A model generated the notes under the pieces. The model was not told where the DNA came from, did not search any database, and saw nothing but the letters and a program-made list of their open reading frames with translations. A program made the translations under genes and the position numbers. A DNA stretch of 64,000 nt from assembly GCF_023721795.1 (NCBI RefSeq), contig NZ_JAMQYE010000002.1, positions 124,001 through 188,000 on the forward strand, read 5' to 3'. This document shows, in pieces, positions 38,728-47,412 of this stretch (position 1 is its first letter; each line of letters begins with the position of its first letter). Source of the DNA: Zeimonas sediminis. GTDB lineage: Bacteria > Pseudomonadota > Gammaproteobacteria > Burkholderiales > Burkholderiaceae_E.

Positions 38728-39206
38728 ACGAAACTCGCTTCATTTCTTCGATCAGACAGGCCCTCGACGAATCCGCCGATCGTCTGCCGATGCGCGTCAC
38801 TCATCGGCTCGAGCAGGCCCGCAGGGCCGCACTGGCGCGCGTGCCCGAACGTGCGACGCAACCCGCGCGCGCGTCGGCCGCCGTCGTCCCGACCCTGGGC
38901 CTGGCCACCGCCGGCGGGCCCGGATTCGCCGGGAATGCGGCCATGGGCGGCTGGGTCCTTTCCAAGCGCGACGCCGATGCCTGCGATCGCGCGCCCTGCC
39001 TGGCCTGGCGAATCGCCGCGATCGTGTTCCCGGTGGCCGCGCTGGTGGCGGGCATGATCGCCTTCAGCGAGCTGGCGGCCGAGCGCGGCGCGGCCGAAGT
39101 GGCCGAGCTCGAGGCCGCGGTGCTCGCCGACGACGTCCCGATCGCCGCCTATGCCGACCGCGGCTTCGGCGTGTTCCTGAAGAACTCGAACCTGGCTGAC
39201 GAATGA
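38724..39206 (+). CDS. DUF3619 family membrane protein
   Basis: 160 residues. A charged N-terminal region precedes one membrane helix at about residues 95-114 (WRIAAIVFPVAALVAGMIAF), and a short acidic C-terminal domain lies on the other side. The layout resembles a membrane-anchored anti-sigma factor, but I see no zinc-binding HxxxCxxC motif. The 4-bp overlap with the sigma gene supports a link between them. Confidence 0.7.
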   Translation: MNETRFISSIRQALDESADRLPMRVTHRLEQARRAALARVPERATQPARASAAVVPTLGLATAGGPGFAGNAAMGGWVLSKRDADACDRAPCLAWRIAAIVFPVAALVAGMIAFSELAAERGAAEVAELEAAVLADDVPIAAYADRGFGVFLKNSNLADE

Positions 39207-40204
39207 CCGTGCAACGCAGTATCCGGTTCGCCATCGGCCTGCTGGTGGCGGCCTGGAGCTTCGCGGCGGCGCCTGGCGCGCCGGCGGCGACGGAAACCGC
39301 AGAGCCGGCGCCCACGGTCGAACCGGTCGCGGCCGAGCCCGCCAAGGCCTCCGATTCGATCGACGCCGCCGCCTCCCCGCAGGCGGCAGCCCCTTCTGGG
39401 GATGCCCCGCCAATCGGCGCCGCGGCTGCCGACGGCGCCGCCCCGAGCGCGGAAGCGCCGCCGGCGCAGGCGGCCGAGGCGTCCGGCGAGATCCATCCGG
39501 CCCAGATGGCCGAGCCGGCCGGGGAAGCCGGCCCGACGCTGGCCAGCGAGCCGCCCGAAGCAGGCGAGCCCGCGCTGGCTGCGGAGCCGGCCGCGGAGGG
39601 CGAAGCCTCGGCGGCCGCAAAGGACTCCGGGGACGGCGAGCCCGCCCAGGCTGCCGAGTCGACCGAGGAGCCCGCGCCGGCCCACGCGAACGGCCCGACC
39701 GAGTACGTGGAGCCCCAACCGGTCGCGCGGCCCGCCGAGCGGACGCTGCGGCGCGGCCTGTCGGCCTCTCCCGCCTCCCGCCCACTCTGGAGCGACCTCT
39801 CCGCATCGCAGCGGCAGGTGCTCGCCCCGTTCGAGGCGCAGTGGAACGACTGGCCGGCAGCCGAGAAGCGCCGCTGGCAGACGCTCGCCGACCGAATTCC
39901 CAGGATGTCGGCCGAGAGCCAGGCGCGCGCCCGCGAGCGGATCGCCGAGTGGGCGGCGCTGACGCCCGCGCAGCAGCGGCTCGCGTTGCGCAACTACCGG
40001 ATGGCCCGGCAGTTGCCGCCCGACGAGCGCAAGGCGCTGTGGGAGCGCTACACGCAGATGACGCCGGAGCAGCAGCAGGTGCTGCGCGCCAGCGGCTGGA
40101 CCAGCAACACCGCGGCCCGCCACGCCGGCGCCCGCACCGGCCTGGCCAAGGAGGCCGCGCAACCGCTGGCGCCCGCCTTGCCCGGACCCGGGCACGCGAA
40201 CTGA
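39203..40204 (+). CDS. Secreted DUF3106 protein with Pro/Ala/Glu-rich linker
   Basis: 333 residues. A signal peptide (to about residue 29) is followed by a low-complexity region of about 140 residues rich in Ala, Glu and Pro. The DUF3106 domain begins near LWSDLSASQRQVLAPFEAQW and contains repeated helical segments (WNDWPAAEKRRWQTLADR, TPEQQQVLRASG). It overlaps both neighbours by a few bases, so all four genes of this unit are probably coupled. The function is unknown; it is exported. Confidence 0.8.
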   Translation: MTVQRSIRFAIGLLVAAWSFAAAPGAPAATETAEPAPTVEPVAAEPAKASDSIDAAASPQAAAPSGDAPPIGAAAADGAAPSAEAPPAQAAEASGEIHPAQMAEPAGEAGPTLASEPPEAGEPALAAEPAAEGEASAAAKDSGDGEPAQAAESTEEPAPAHANGPTEYVEPQPVARPAERTLRRGLSASPASRPLWSDLSASQRQVLAPFEAQWNDWPAAEKRRWQTLADRIPRMSAESQARARERIAEWAALTPAQQRLALRNYRMARQLPPDERKALWERYTQMTPEQQQVLRASGWTSNTAARHAGARTGLAKEAAQPLAPALPGPGHAN

Positions 40205-40689
40205 TGCCGGCTGCCGATCCCTGGCGCCGGCTGATGGGCATCGTCTACGAATCGATCGTCCTGTTCGGGGTGCTCTGGTTCGCCGACTACGCGTTCTCGG
40301 CGCTTACCCAGTTCCGCGGCCACCCGGGGCCGCTGCGCACCGCGTTCCAGGTGTTCACCCTGCTGGTGCTGGCCGCCTACTTCTGCTTCTTCTGGGCGCA
40401 CGGCCGCCGCTCGCTGCCGATGAAGACGCTGTCGCTGCAGGTCGTCACGCGAGACGACGGGCCGCTCGGCTACGGCCGCGCGTTCGCGCGCTTCGCCGCC
40501 GCCGTCGGGCTGTGGGTGGGCGCGCTGGCGGCCGGCCACTACCTGGCGGGCTGGCTTTACCTGCTGGTGCTGCTGCCCTTCGCCTGGACGCTGGTCGATC
40601 GCGACCGCCGGGCGCTGTACGACGTGATCGCCGGCACCCGGCTGGTCAAGCGGGCGCCGGACGCGGGGATGAAGTCGGTGGACGTCTGA
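40204..40689 (+). CDS. RDD family membrane protein
   Basis: 161 residues and three or four membrane helices. The RDD pattern is visible in FAWTLVDRDRRALYDVIAGTRLV near the C-terminus, and the Arg of PWRRLMGIVYESIVLFG at the N-terminus. The role is unknown; some RDD proteins act in ion transport. It starts inside the DUF3106 stop codon (TGATG). Confidence 0.85.
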   Translation: MPAADPWRRLMGIVYESIVLFGVLWFADYAFSALTQFRGHPGPLRTAFQVFTLLVLAAYFCFFWAHGRRSLPMKTLSLQVVTRDDGPLGYGRAFARFAAAVGLWVGALAAGHYLAGWLYLLVLLPFAWTLVDRDRRALYDVIAGTRLVKRAPDAGMKSVDV

Positions 40690-40693
40690 GGAT

Positions 40694-41671
40694 TCAGGCG
40701 CACCAGCGACGGGTGGCGTCCGAGATCGCGGCAACCGCGCTTGCGGCGTCGTCGATCACCGCGCCGAAGCGGATGAAGCCGTGCAGCATGCCGGGCATGC
40801 GCAGCACCTCGGCGGGCGCGCCCTGCTCGGTGAGCCGCTTCGCGAGCGCCTCACCCTCGTCGCGCAGGATGTCGCACCCGGCGGTGATCACCAGCGAGGG
40901 CGGCAGGCCCGCCAGGTCGCCAGCCAGCGCCGGCGAGAGGTCGGGATGCGTGGGCTCGATCGCGGTGTCGCCCAGGAACTGCTCCCAGTACCAGGCCATC
41001 TGCGCGCGCGACAGGTAGAAGCCTTCGCCGAAAGCCTTCACCGAGCCGCTGTCGAGCCGGCGGTCGGCGACCGGATAGACCAGCGCCATGCCGGCCGGAA
41101 GCGGCAGGCCGGCGGCCTTCAGCCAGCGCGCGGCGGTGACCGCGAGGTGCCCGCCGGCGCTGTCGCCCGACACGACGATCTTCGCGGGGTCGACGCCGAA
41201 GCGCGCGGCCTCGTCGCACACGAAGCGCAGCGCGCGCACCGAGTCGACGATGGCGCCCGGGAAGCGGGATTCGGGAGACAGCCGGTAGCCGACCGAGAAG
41301 ACCTGCGCGTCGCAGGCCAGAGCCAGCTGGCGGCACAGCGTGTCGTAGGTGTCGAGCGTGCCCTGTACCCAGCCGCCGCCGTGCAGGTAGACGATCGCGC
41401 GATCGGCGCCGGGCCGGGGCACGAAGCGGCGCAGCGGGATCGCGGGGCAGCCGGCGGCATCGAAAGCCTCGCCCCGCGGCGAGCGCAGGCCCGCGTACAG
41501 GCCCGCCGGCACGACCAGGTCGGCGACCTCGGCCACCTCGGGCTTCGGGCCGCAGACCCACTGGGTCATGGCTTCGTGGCCGGCGCGCGCGCCCTCCGGG
41601 GTGAACGCCTTCGGCGGGGCGGGCAGCCGGGCGAGCAGCGCGGCGGACTGGGGGTGCAGGGTATCGGTCAT
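40694..41671 (-). CDS. Alpha/beta hydrolase of the hormone-sensitive lipase family
   Basis: 325 residues. The HGGGW motif (oxyanion hole) and the nucleophile Ser in VSGDSAGGHLA mark bacterial family IV esterases. The acid and the His of the triad fall in CDILRDEGEAL and MPGMLHGFIRF. It begins 5 bp after the decarboxylase gene on the same strand and ends 4 bp from the convergent RDD gene. The substrate is unknown. Confidence 0.9.
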   Translation of the reverse strand: MTDTLHPQSAALLARLPAPPKAFTPEGARAGHEAMTQWVCGPKPEVAEVADLVVPAGLYAGLRSPRGEAFDAAGCPAIPLRRFVPRPGADRAIVYLHGGGWVQGTLDTYDTLCRQLALACDAQVFSVGYRLSPESRFPGAIVDSVRALRFVCDEAARFGVDPAKIVVSGDSAGGHLAVTAARWLKAAGLPLPAGMALVYPVADRRLDSGSVKAFGEGFYLSRAQMAWYWEQFLGDTAIEPTHPDLSPALAGDLAGLPPSLVITAGCDILRDEGEALAKRLTEQGAPAEVLRMPGMLHGFIRFGAVIDDAASAVAAISDATRRWCA

Positions 41672-41676
41672 CGAAT

Positions 41677-43923
41677 TCAGGCCTTCACGCAATCCACGTA
41701 GTATCGGTCGACGCCGTCGGCGCCCTTCTCGATCACCAGTCCGTGCACGTCGGTGTAGAAGCCCGGGAACTTCGCGTTGAAGGTGCGCGCGAACTTCAGG
41801 TACTCGACGATCGACTTGTTGAAGCGCTCGCCCGGGATCAGCAGCGGAATGCCGGGCGGATAGGGCGTGACCAGCATCGTGGTGATGCGGCCTTCCAGCT
41901 CGTCGATCGGCACGCGGTCGACGTTGCGGTGCGCGAGGCACTCGTAGGCCTCGGACGGCTTCATCGCCGGCTGCATGCTCGACAGGTACATCTCGGTGGT
42001 GACCCGCGCGATGTCGTGGGCGCGGTACTGCTCGTGGATGCGCTGGGCCAGGTCGCGCAGTCCCACCCGCTCGTACGTGGGGTGCGCCTGCACGAACTCG
42101 GGCATCACCCGCCACAGCGGCTGGTTGTTGTCGTAGTCGGTCTTGAACTGCTGAAGCTCGGTGACCAGCGTGTTCCAGCGGCCCTTGGTGATGCCGATCG
42201 TGAACATCACGAAGAACGAGTACAGGCCGGTCTTCTCGACCACCACGCCGTGCTCGGCCAGGTACTTGGTGACGATCGAGGCGGGGATGCCCCAGTCGTC
42301 GAACTTGCCCTCGATGTCGAGGCCCGGCGTCACGATCGTGGCCTTGATCGGGTCGAGCATCGTGAAGTTCTCGGCCAGCTTGCCGAAGCCGTGCCAGCGG
42401 TCCTCGGAGCCGAGGAACCAGTCCTCGCGGTGGCCGATGCCGGTGTCGACCAGGCTGTTCGGGCCCCACACCTTGAACCACCAGTCGTTGCCGTACTCCG
42501 CATCGACCTTGCGCATCGCGCGGCGGAACTCGAGCGACTCGAAGATCGACTCCTCCACCAGCGCGGTGCCGCCTGGCGGCTCCATCATCGCCGCGGCCAC
42601 GTCGCAGGACGCGATGATCGCGTACTGCGGGCTGGTCGACGTGTGCATCAGGAAGGACTCGTTGAAGCGGTAGCTGTCGAGCTTGTTGTTCTCCGAATCC
42701 TGGACCAGGATCTGCGAGGCCTGCGACAGGCCGGCCAGAAGCTTGTGGGTGGACTGGGTGGAGAAGATCATCGAGTCCTTGCTGCGCGGCCGGTTCGGGC
42801 CGATCGCGTGGTACTCGTGATAGAAGGGATGGAAGGTGGCGTGCGGCAGCCAGGCCTCGTCGAAGTGCAGGTTCTCGATGTAGTCGCCCAGCGTGTTCTT
42901 GATGGTTTCGACGTTGTAGATGACCCCGTCGTAGGTGGACTGGGTGATCGTCATGATCCGCGGCCGGGCGGTCTTGTCCTTGATCAGCGGGTTCGCGTCG
43001 ATCTTTCGCTGGATGTTCGCCGGCTCGAACTCTTCCTTCGGGATCGGCCCGATGATCCCGTAGTTGTTGCGGGTGGGCTGCAGGAAGATCGGCACCGTGC
43101 CCGTCATCATGATCGCGTGCAGGATCGACTTGTGGCAGTTGCGGTCGACCAGCACCACGTCGCCGTTGCCGACCGCCGAGTGCCAGACGATCTTGTTCGA
43201 GGTCGACGTGCCGTTGGTGACGAAGAACAGGTGGTCGGTGTTGAAGATGCGCGCCGCATTGCGCTCCGAGGCAGCCACCGGCCCTGTGTGGTCGAGCAGC
43301 TGGCCGAGCTCGTCGACCGCGTTGCAGACGTCGGCCCGCAGCATGTTCTCGCCGAAGAACTGGTGGAACATCTGCCCCACCGGGCTCTTCAGGAAGGCCA
43401 CCCCGCCGGAGTGGCCCGGGCAGTGCCAGGAGTACGAGCCGTCGTGCGCGTAGTTGACCAGCGCCTTGAAGAAGGGCGGCGCCAGCGAGGACAGGTAGTT
43501 GTTCGCCTCGCGGATGATCGTGCGGGCCACGAACTCCGGCGTGTCCTCGAACATGTGGATGAAGCCGTGCAGCTCGCGCAGGATCTCGTTGGGCACGTGC
43601 TGCGAGGTGCGGGTCTCGCCGAACAGGAAGATCGGGATCTCGGCGTTGCGCCGCCGGGTCTCGGCGATGAACTTGCGCAGCTCCTGGATCGCGGTGCTCT
43701 CGGCGCCGTCCTCGCCGATCTCCTCGTCGTCGATCGACACGATGAAGGCCGAGGCCCGCGCCGCCTGGTTGGCGACCATCGACACGTCGATGTAGGTGAA
43801 GCCGCCGACCACCTCCCAGCCCTGCTCCTCGATCGCCTTGGCGAGCGCCCGGATGCCCAGTCCGCTGGCCGAGTCGGAGCGCCAGTCTTCGTCGATGATG
43901 ACAATGGGGAAACGGAACTTCAT
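41677..43923 (-). CDS. Orn/Lys/Arg decarboxylase, inducible type (probably arginine decarboxylase)
   Basis: 748 residues, the size of the large decameric decarboxylases such as AdiA, LdcI and SpeF. It has the flavodoxin-like wing domain at the N-terminus, then the PLP domain with Asp355 in HFDEAWLPHA and the PLP lysine Lys394 in STQSTHKLLAGLSQ, then the C-terminal domain. Arginine is the likeliest substrate by length and overall resemblance, but lysine or ornithine cannot be excluded. An AT-rich patch at 43973-44003 is where its promoter should be. No antiporter gene is next to it. Confidence 0.85.
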   Translation of the reverse strand: MKFRFPIVIIDEDWRSDSASGLGIRALAKAIEEQGWEVVGGFTYIDVSMVANQAARASAFIVSIDDEEIGEDGAESTAIQELRKFIAETRRRNAEIPIFLFGETRTSQHVPNEILRELHGFIHMFEDTPEFVARTIIREANNYLSSLAPPFFKALVNYAHDGSYSWHCPGHSGGVAFLKSPVGQMFHQFFGENMLRADVCNAVDELGQLLDHTGPVAASERNAARIFNTDHLFFVTNGTSTSNKIVWHSAVGNGDVVLVDRNCHKSILHAIMMTGTVPIFLQPTRNNYGIIGPIPKEEFEPANIQRKIDANPLIKDKTARPRIMTITQSTYDGVIYNVETIKNTLGDYIENLHFDEAWLPHATFHPFYHEYHAIGPNRPRSKDSMIFSTQSTHKLLAGLSQASQILVQDSENNKLDSYRFNESFLMHTSTSPQYAIIASCDVAAAMMEPPGGTALVEESIFESLEFRRAMRKVDAEYGNDWWFKVWGPNSLVDTGIGHREDWFLGSEDRWHGFGKLAENFTMLDPIKATIVTPGLDIEGKFDDWGIPASIVTKYLAEHGVVVEKTGLYSFFVMFTIGITKGRWNTLVTELQQFKTDYDNNQPLWRVMPEFVQAHPTYERVGLRDLAQRIHEQYRAHDIARVTTEMYLSSMQPAMKPSEAYECLAHRNVDRVPIDELEGRITTMLVTPYPPGIPLLIPGERFNKSIVEYLKFARTFNAKFPGFYTDVHGLVIEKGADGVDRYYVDCVKA

Positions 43924-44014
43924 CGCGGTGGCCCGAGGGGAATGCTGAGGGACGGCGCGCGCGGCGGGCGCCGGGAAAAACGAAAGTAAAACACAAATGC
44001 GGGAGGGGGGCAGG

Positions 44015-44401
44015 TCAGGCGGCGAGCACCCGCACGGTGCTGCCGTAGCGGGCGAGCTGGGCGTCGACGGTGAGCAGCGTCATCGGCTCGACGATGCTCT
44101 GGGCGACCAGCAGGCGGTCGAACGGATCGCGGTGGTGCCAAGGGAGCTGCGCGACCGCGCTGACGTGCGTCGGCTCGATCGCAAGCCGCTGGAAGCCGCT
44201 TCGATCGGCGTGCTCGAACACGGTGTCCGGCTCGAACGACAGCCGGCCCAGGCTTCGCTTGATTGCGATCTCCCAGAGCGAAGCGACGCTGTAGAAGACC
44301 TGCCCCGCCGCATTGCGCAGCCGGTCGCGCTCGCTACGAGGAATCCGCTCGGGCTGGGCGAGCAGCCAGAGCAGCAGATGGGTGTCGAGCAGGCAGCGCA
44401 C
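44015..44401 (-). CDS. PIN-domain toxin of a VapBC-type pair
   Basis: 128 residues. The PIN acidic residues are in LLDTHLLLWLL, SVASLWEIAIKR and HRDPFDRLLVAQS. These ribonucleases cut RNA when not bound by their antitoxin. The start is GTG with no clear ribosome binding site, 17 bp after the antitoxin gene, so expression probably follows the antitoxin. Confidence 0.88.
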   Translation of the reverse strand: MRCLLDTHLLLWLLAQPERIPRSERDRLRNAAGQVFYSVASLWEIAIKRSLGRLSFEPDTVFEHADRSGFQRLAIEPTHVSAVAQLPWHHRDPFDRLLVAQSIVEPMTLLTVDAQLARYGSTVRVLAA

Positions 44402-44418
44402 GGAACCAGCGCCAGCAG

Positions 44419-44667
44419 CTATCGGCCCGGCGCATTGAACATGTGATCGATCTCTTCGGCAGCGATGTCGTCGAAATCTTCGGGAACCTCGATCTTTCCC
44501 TTCAAGGAGCCGAACTTCAGCGCCGGCGCCGGCTCGAAGGCGACCAGCCGGGCGAGCGGCCGCCCGGCCTTGGCGATCACGATCTCCTCGCCGTTGGCGG
44601 CCCGCTCGACGAGCGCGGAGAGCTGCGTCTTCGCCTCGTAGAGATTGACGATCGGGTCTGCGCTCAT
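44419..44667 (-). CDS. Phd/YefM-type antitoxin
   Basis: 82 residues. The N-terminal VNLYEAKTQLSALVERAANG and IVIAKAGRPLARLV fit the Phd/YefM fold, which binds DNA. The C-terminal part (FDDIAAEEIDHMF) would cover the toxin. It precedes the PIN toxin gene. A perfect palindrome 27 bp upstream is a candidate autoregulatory operator. Confidence 0.88.
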   Translation of the reverse strand: MSADPIVNLYEAKTQLSALVERAANGEEIVIAKAGRPLARLVAFEPAPALKFGSLKGKIEVPEDFDDIAAEEIDHMFNAPGR

Positions 44668-44693
44668 GCCGGGTATCGCTGTGGAGAATGGTT

Positions 44694-44707
44694 GACCAAC
44701 GTTGGTC
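44694..44707. promoter_or_regulatory. Palindromic operator candidate of the VapBC-type pair
   Basis: GACCAACGTTGGTC is a perfect 14-bp palindrome. It lies 27 bp before the antitoxin start, where autoregulation of toxin-antitoxin pairs normally acts. Confidence 0.5.
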
Positions 44708-45150
44708 TGATTCTGCGCTTCGCCACGACGCAGGTCAATCGTGCATTCGTCTCGTCCGCCCGGCCTGGTCGCCGGCCGAAGCGAGACGATCGACCGAGGC
44801 CAGAGGACCTGGAGACGGATCGCCTCCCGGCGTCCGGAATGCTCGCATCGAATCTCTCGGGCGAGAGCCCATCGCTTGCGCGACGCGATCGCGAGCAGGC
44901 CGGGGTCGATCAGCGTGCCACGGTCCCCGAGCGAGACATGGCTGCACCCGCCCGCCGAGCAGGCGGTCGTCCTGAAGTCCAGGCGCCAGCCGGGAGACTC
45001 CACCTTCCGGCCGGCAAATCTGTCAAATATTTCGACATCGACAAGCGGCCGGGCCGCCCCGACCCGGCGGCGCGGCGCTTCGACCTCGCGCCATCGAGTG
45101 CGAAGCATTTCGCGGCTTCGCCGCCCGACCTGTGCCATGATCGAAGCACG
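44708..45150. other. Intergenic region before the sterol-desaturase-like gene
   Basis: About 440 bases with no convincing gene on either strand. It contains one hairpin (CGTCTCG/CGAGACG, 44748-44788) with an inner GC-rich pairing, and a moderately AT-richer patch near 45015-45045. No repeat, insertion sequence or tRNA is seen. It may be a decayed remnant next to the toxin-antitoxin pair. Confidence 0.5.
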
Positions 45151-46185
45151 ATGATGGACTGGCTGAAATCGCTGCTGCAGGACGCCGCCTTCGGCTCCTT
45201 CGCCGAGCTCGTCAAGCTCGCGATTTCCCCGTATTCGAGAACCTGGTTGCCGGTGCTCGCGGTCTCGCTGCTGGCCGCTCTCTGGATCTGGCGGCGGGAG
45301 CGTGCGAGCGGGCGGCAACTGCCGGCGCACCTGCGGCTCGGCTCGTTCGAGACCTGGCTGGGGCGCAGCGCGATCAACGACTACTGGCTGATCCTGATCA
45401 ACGGCGCGCTCTTCGGCCTCGGCTTCATGAAGGTCGTCCTCCCCGAGGGCGAGCGGATCTCGGCATGGGTGGCGGAGACCCTGCGCGGCGCCTTTCCCGG
45501 CTTCGCCGCAACCCCGTCGGTCTGGGCGCCGATTCTGCTGGCCGCAGCCTTGTTCGTCGTCGACGATTTCGTCCGCTACACGGTCCACTGGCTCGAGCAC
45601 CGCGTGCCGGCCCTCTGGGAACTGCACAAGGTTCACCACTCGGCCGAGGTGCTCAACTTCATGACCGCGGAGCGGCACCACCCGCTGTCGATGCTGGTCT
45701 TCCGTGTCGCGATCGTCAGTTCGGTCGCCACGGTGAACGGCGTGTTCCTGTGGGCCTTCGGCGACTCGATCACGCCGGCCGGGCTGCTCGGCGCCAACGT
45801 CTTCTGGCTCGCCACCACGATCCTGGCCTCCGGCCTTCGGCATTCGCCGGTGTGGCTTTCGTTCGGCCCCCGCATCGAGCGCTGGCTGCTGAGTCCGGCC
45901 CAGCACCAGATCCACCACTCGACCGACGAGCGCCACTACGGCAAGAACCTGGGCGGCTCGCTCGCGATCTGGGACAGGATGTTCGGCACCCTGTTCGTCA
46001 CCACACCCGAGCGCATCGAGCTGAACTTCGGCCTGGGCGAGGAAACGCGCGAGCTCCGCTCGATCGGCGCCCTGTACCTGAGGCCGATGCGGCAGGCGGT
46101 GCTCAGCCTGTTGCCGCGCGGCTTGCGAGCGACGGCCTCTCGTTCCGCCGACTCAGCTGCCCGAGATGCCGCCCGGCATGCATGA
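45151..46185 (+). CDS. Sterol desaturase / fatty-acid hydroxylase superfamily protein
   Basis: 344 residues with four or five membrane helices. The di-iron histidine boxes are HWLEH, HKVHHSAEV, HHPLS and HQIHHSTDERHYG. Such enzymes hydroxylate or desaturate lipids in the membrane. Which substrate it uses cannot be told. The last 33 bp overlap the end of the convergent CoA-transferase gene. Confidence 0.9.
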   Translation: MMDWLKSLLQDAAFGSFAELVKLAISPYSRTWLPVLAVSLLAALWIWRRERASGRQLPAHLRLGSFETWLGRSAINDYWLILINGALFGLGFMKVVLPEGERISAWVAETLRGAFPGFAATPSVWAPILLAAALFVVDDFVRYTVHWLEHRVPALWELHKVHHSAEVLNFMTAERHHPLSMLVFRVAIVSSVATVNGVFLWAFGDSITPAGLLGANVFWLATTILASGLRHSPVWLSFGPRIERWLLSPAQHQIHHSTDERHYGKNLGGSLAIWDRMFGTLFVTTPERIELNFGLGEETRELRSIGALYLRPMRQAVLSLLPRGLRATASRSADSAARDAARHA

Positions 46186-47412
46186 CACCGCCCCAGCGGC
46201 CTGCATCGCGGCCAGCTCCCCCTCCGAATAGCCCGCCTCGCGCAGGATCTCCGCGCTGTGCTCGCCCAGCTCCGGCGCCGGCGTCCTGATCGTGGCCGGC
46301 GTGCCGGCGAAGCGAAGCGGCGGCGCCGGGGTGCGGACGGTTCCCAGCTCGGGGTCGGGCTGCTCGACGATCACGCCGCGGCCGATCGCGTACGGATGAT
46401 CGGCCAGCTGCGCCGCGTCGCAGATCTCGCCGGCGGTCACGTCCTGCGCGGCGAAGAAGGCGAGGTTCTCCTCCAGGCTGCGGCCCTTCACGAAGTCGCC
46501 GATCACCGCGTCGAGCGCGTCGATGTTCTCGATGCGCGCCGCGTGGCTCGCGAAGCGCGGGTCGCCGACCATGTCCGGCCGGCCGATCGCGGCGAACAGC
46601 CGCTGCACCGTGCCCTCCATGCCGGCCGACAGCGCGATGAAGCGGCCGTCGGCAGTTTCGTAGACGTTGCGCGGCGCATGCGTCGGCGAACGGCTGCCGG
46701 CGCGCTTCGGCGCCTGGCCGGTCAGCTGGTGCTCGAGCGCGAGCGGGCCGATCAGCGAGTGGATCGGGTCAAACAGCGACAGGTCGATCACCTGGCCGCC
46801 CCCGCCCCGCTCGGCGTGCCGCACGCCGTTCAGCGCCGCCACCGCGCCGTACAGGCCGGCCATCGAATCGGCCAGCGCGAAGGGCGGCAGCACCGGCGGC
46901 CGGTCCTCGTAGCCGTTCATCGCAGCGAAGCCGCACAGCGCCTCGACCAGCGAGCCGAAGCCGCCCCGGTCGGCCCAGGGGCCTGTCTGGCCCCAGCCCG
47001 AGATGCGAAGGATGACCAGGTCCGGATTGGCGGCCAGCAGCGCGTCGGGCGCCAGCCCCATCTTCTCGAGCGTGCCGGGCCGGAAGTTCTCGACCAGCAC
47101 CTGCGCGGTGGGGATCAGTCGCCGCAGCGCCGCCATGCCCTCGGGCCTTCGCAGGTCCAGCGCCAGGCTGCGCTTGTTGCGGCAGTAGACCTTCCAGTAG
47201 GTCGACACGCCGTTCGTGCGCCAGTTGCGGAGGTCGTCGCCGCGCGGCAGCGGCTCGACCTTGATCACGTCGGCGCCCAGGTCGGCCAGCACGTGGGTCG
47301 CGATGTTCCCCGACACCAGACGGGACAGGTCGAGCACTCGGACGCCTGCGAGCGCGCCCGCGCCGGGCGGCGCCTGCACCCGCGCGTCGGCGCCGACGCC
47401 CTCTCCCGTCAT
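46153..47412 (-). CDS. CaiB/BaiF family (class III) CoA-transferase
   Basis: 419 residues. The N-terminal GVRVLDLSRLVSGNIATHVL, the pair ADLGADVIKVEP and NKRSLALDLRRPEG and the catalytic Asp in FALADSMAGLYGA are characteristic. It moves CoA between carboxylic acids. It overlaps the upstream metallo-hydrolase gene by 4 bp, so they are probably one transcript. The substrate is unknown. Confidence 0.92.
   Translation of the reverse strand: MTGEGVGADARVQAPPGAGALAGVRVLDLSRLVSGNIATHVLADLGADVIKVEPLPRGDDLRNWRTNGVSTYWKVYCRNKRSLALDLRRPEGMAALRRLIPTAQVLVENFRPGTLEKMGLAPDALLAANPDLVILRISGWGQTGPWADRGGFGSLVEALCGFAAMNGYEDRPPVLPPFALADSMAGLYGAVAALNGVRHAERGGGGQVIDLSLFDPIHSLIGPLALEHQLTGQAPKRAGSRSPTHAPRNVYETADGRFIALSAGMEGTVQRLFAAIGRPDMVGDPRFASHAARIENIDALDAVIGDFVKGRSLEENLAFFAAQDVTAGEICDAAQLADHPYAIGRGVIVEQPDPELGTVRTPAPPLRFAGTPATIRTPAPELGEHSAEILREAGYSEGELAAMQAAGAVSCMPGGISGS

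Noticed and set aside
41743-43989. Plus-strand 748-residue open frame opposite the decarboxylase gene
   Set aside because: It covers the same interval as a well-supported PLP enzyme, and its translation shows only Val/Leu/Arg/His-rich sequence without motifs.
44263-45150. 5' part of the open frame ahead of the sterol-desaturase-like protein
   Set aside because: The sequence before MMDWLKS runs antisense through the toxin-antitoxin genes and then through non-coding DNA.
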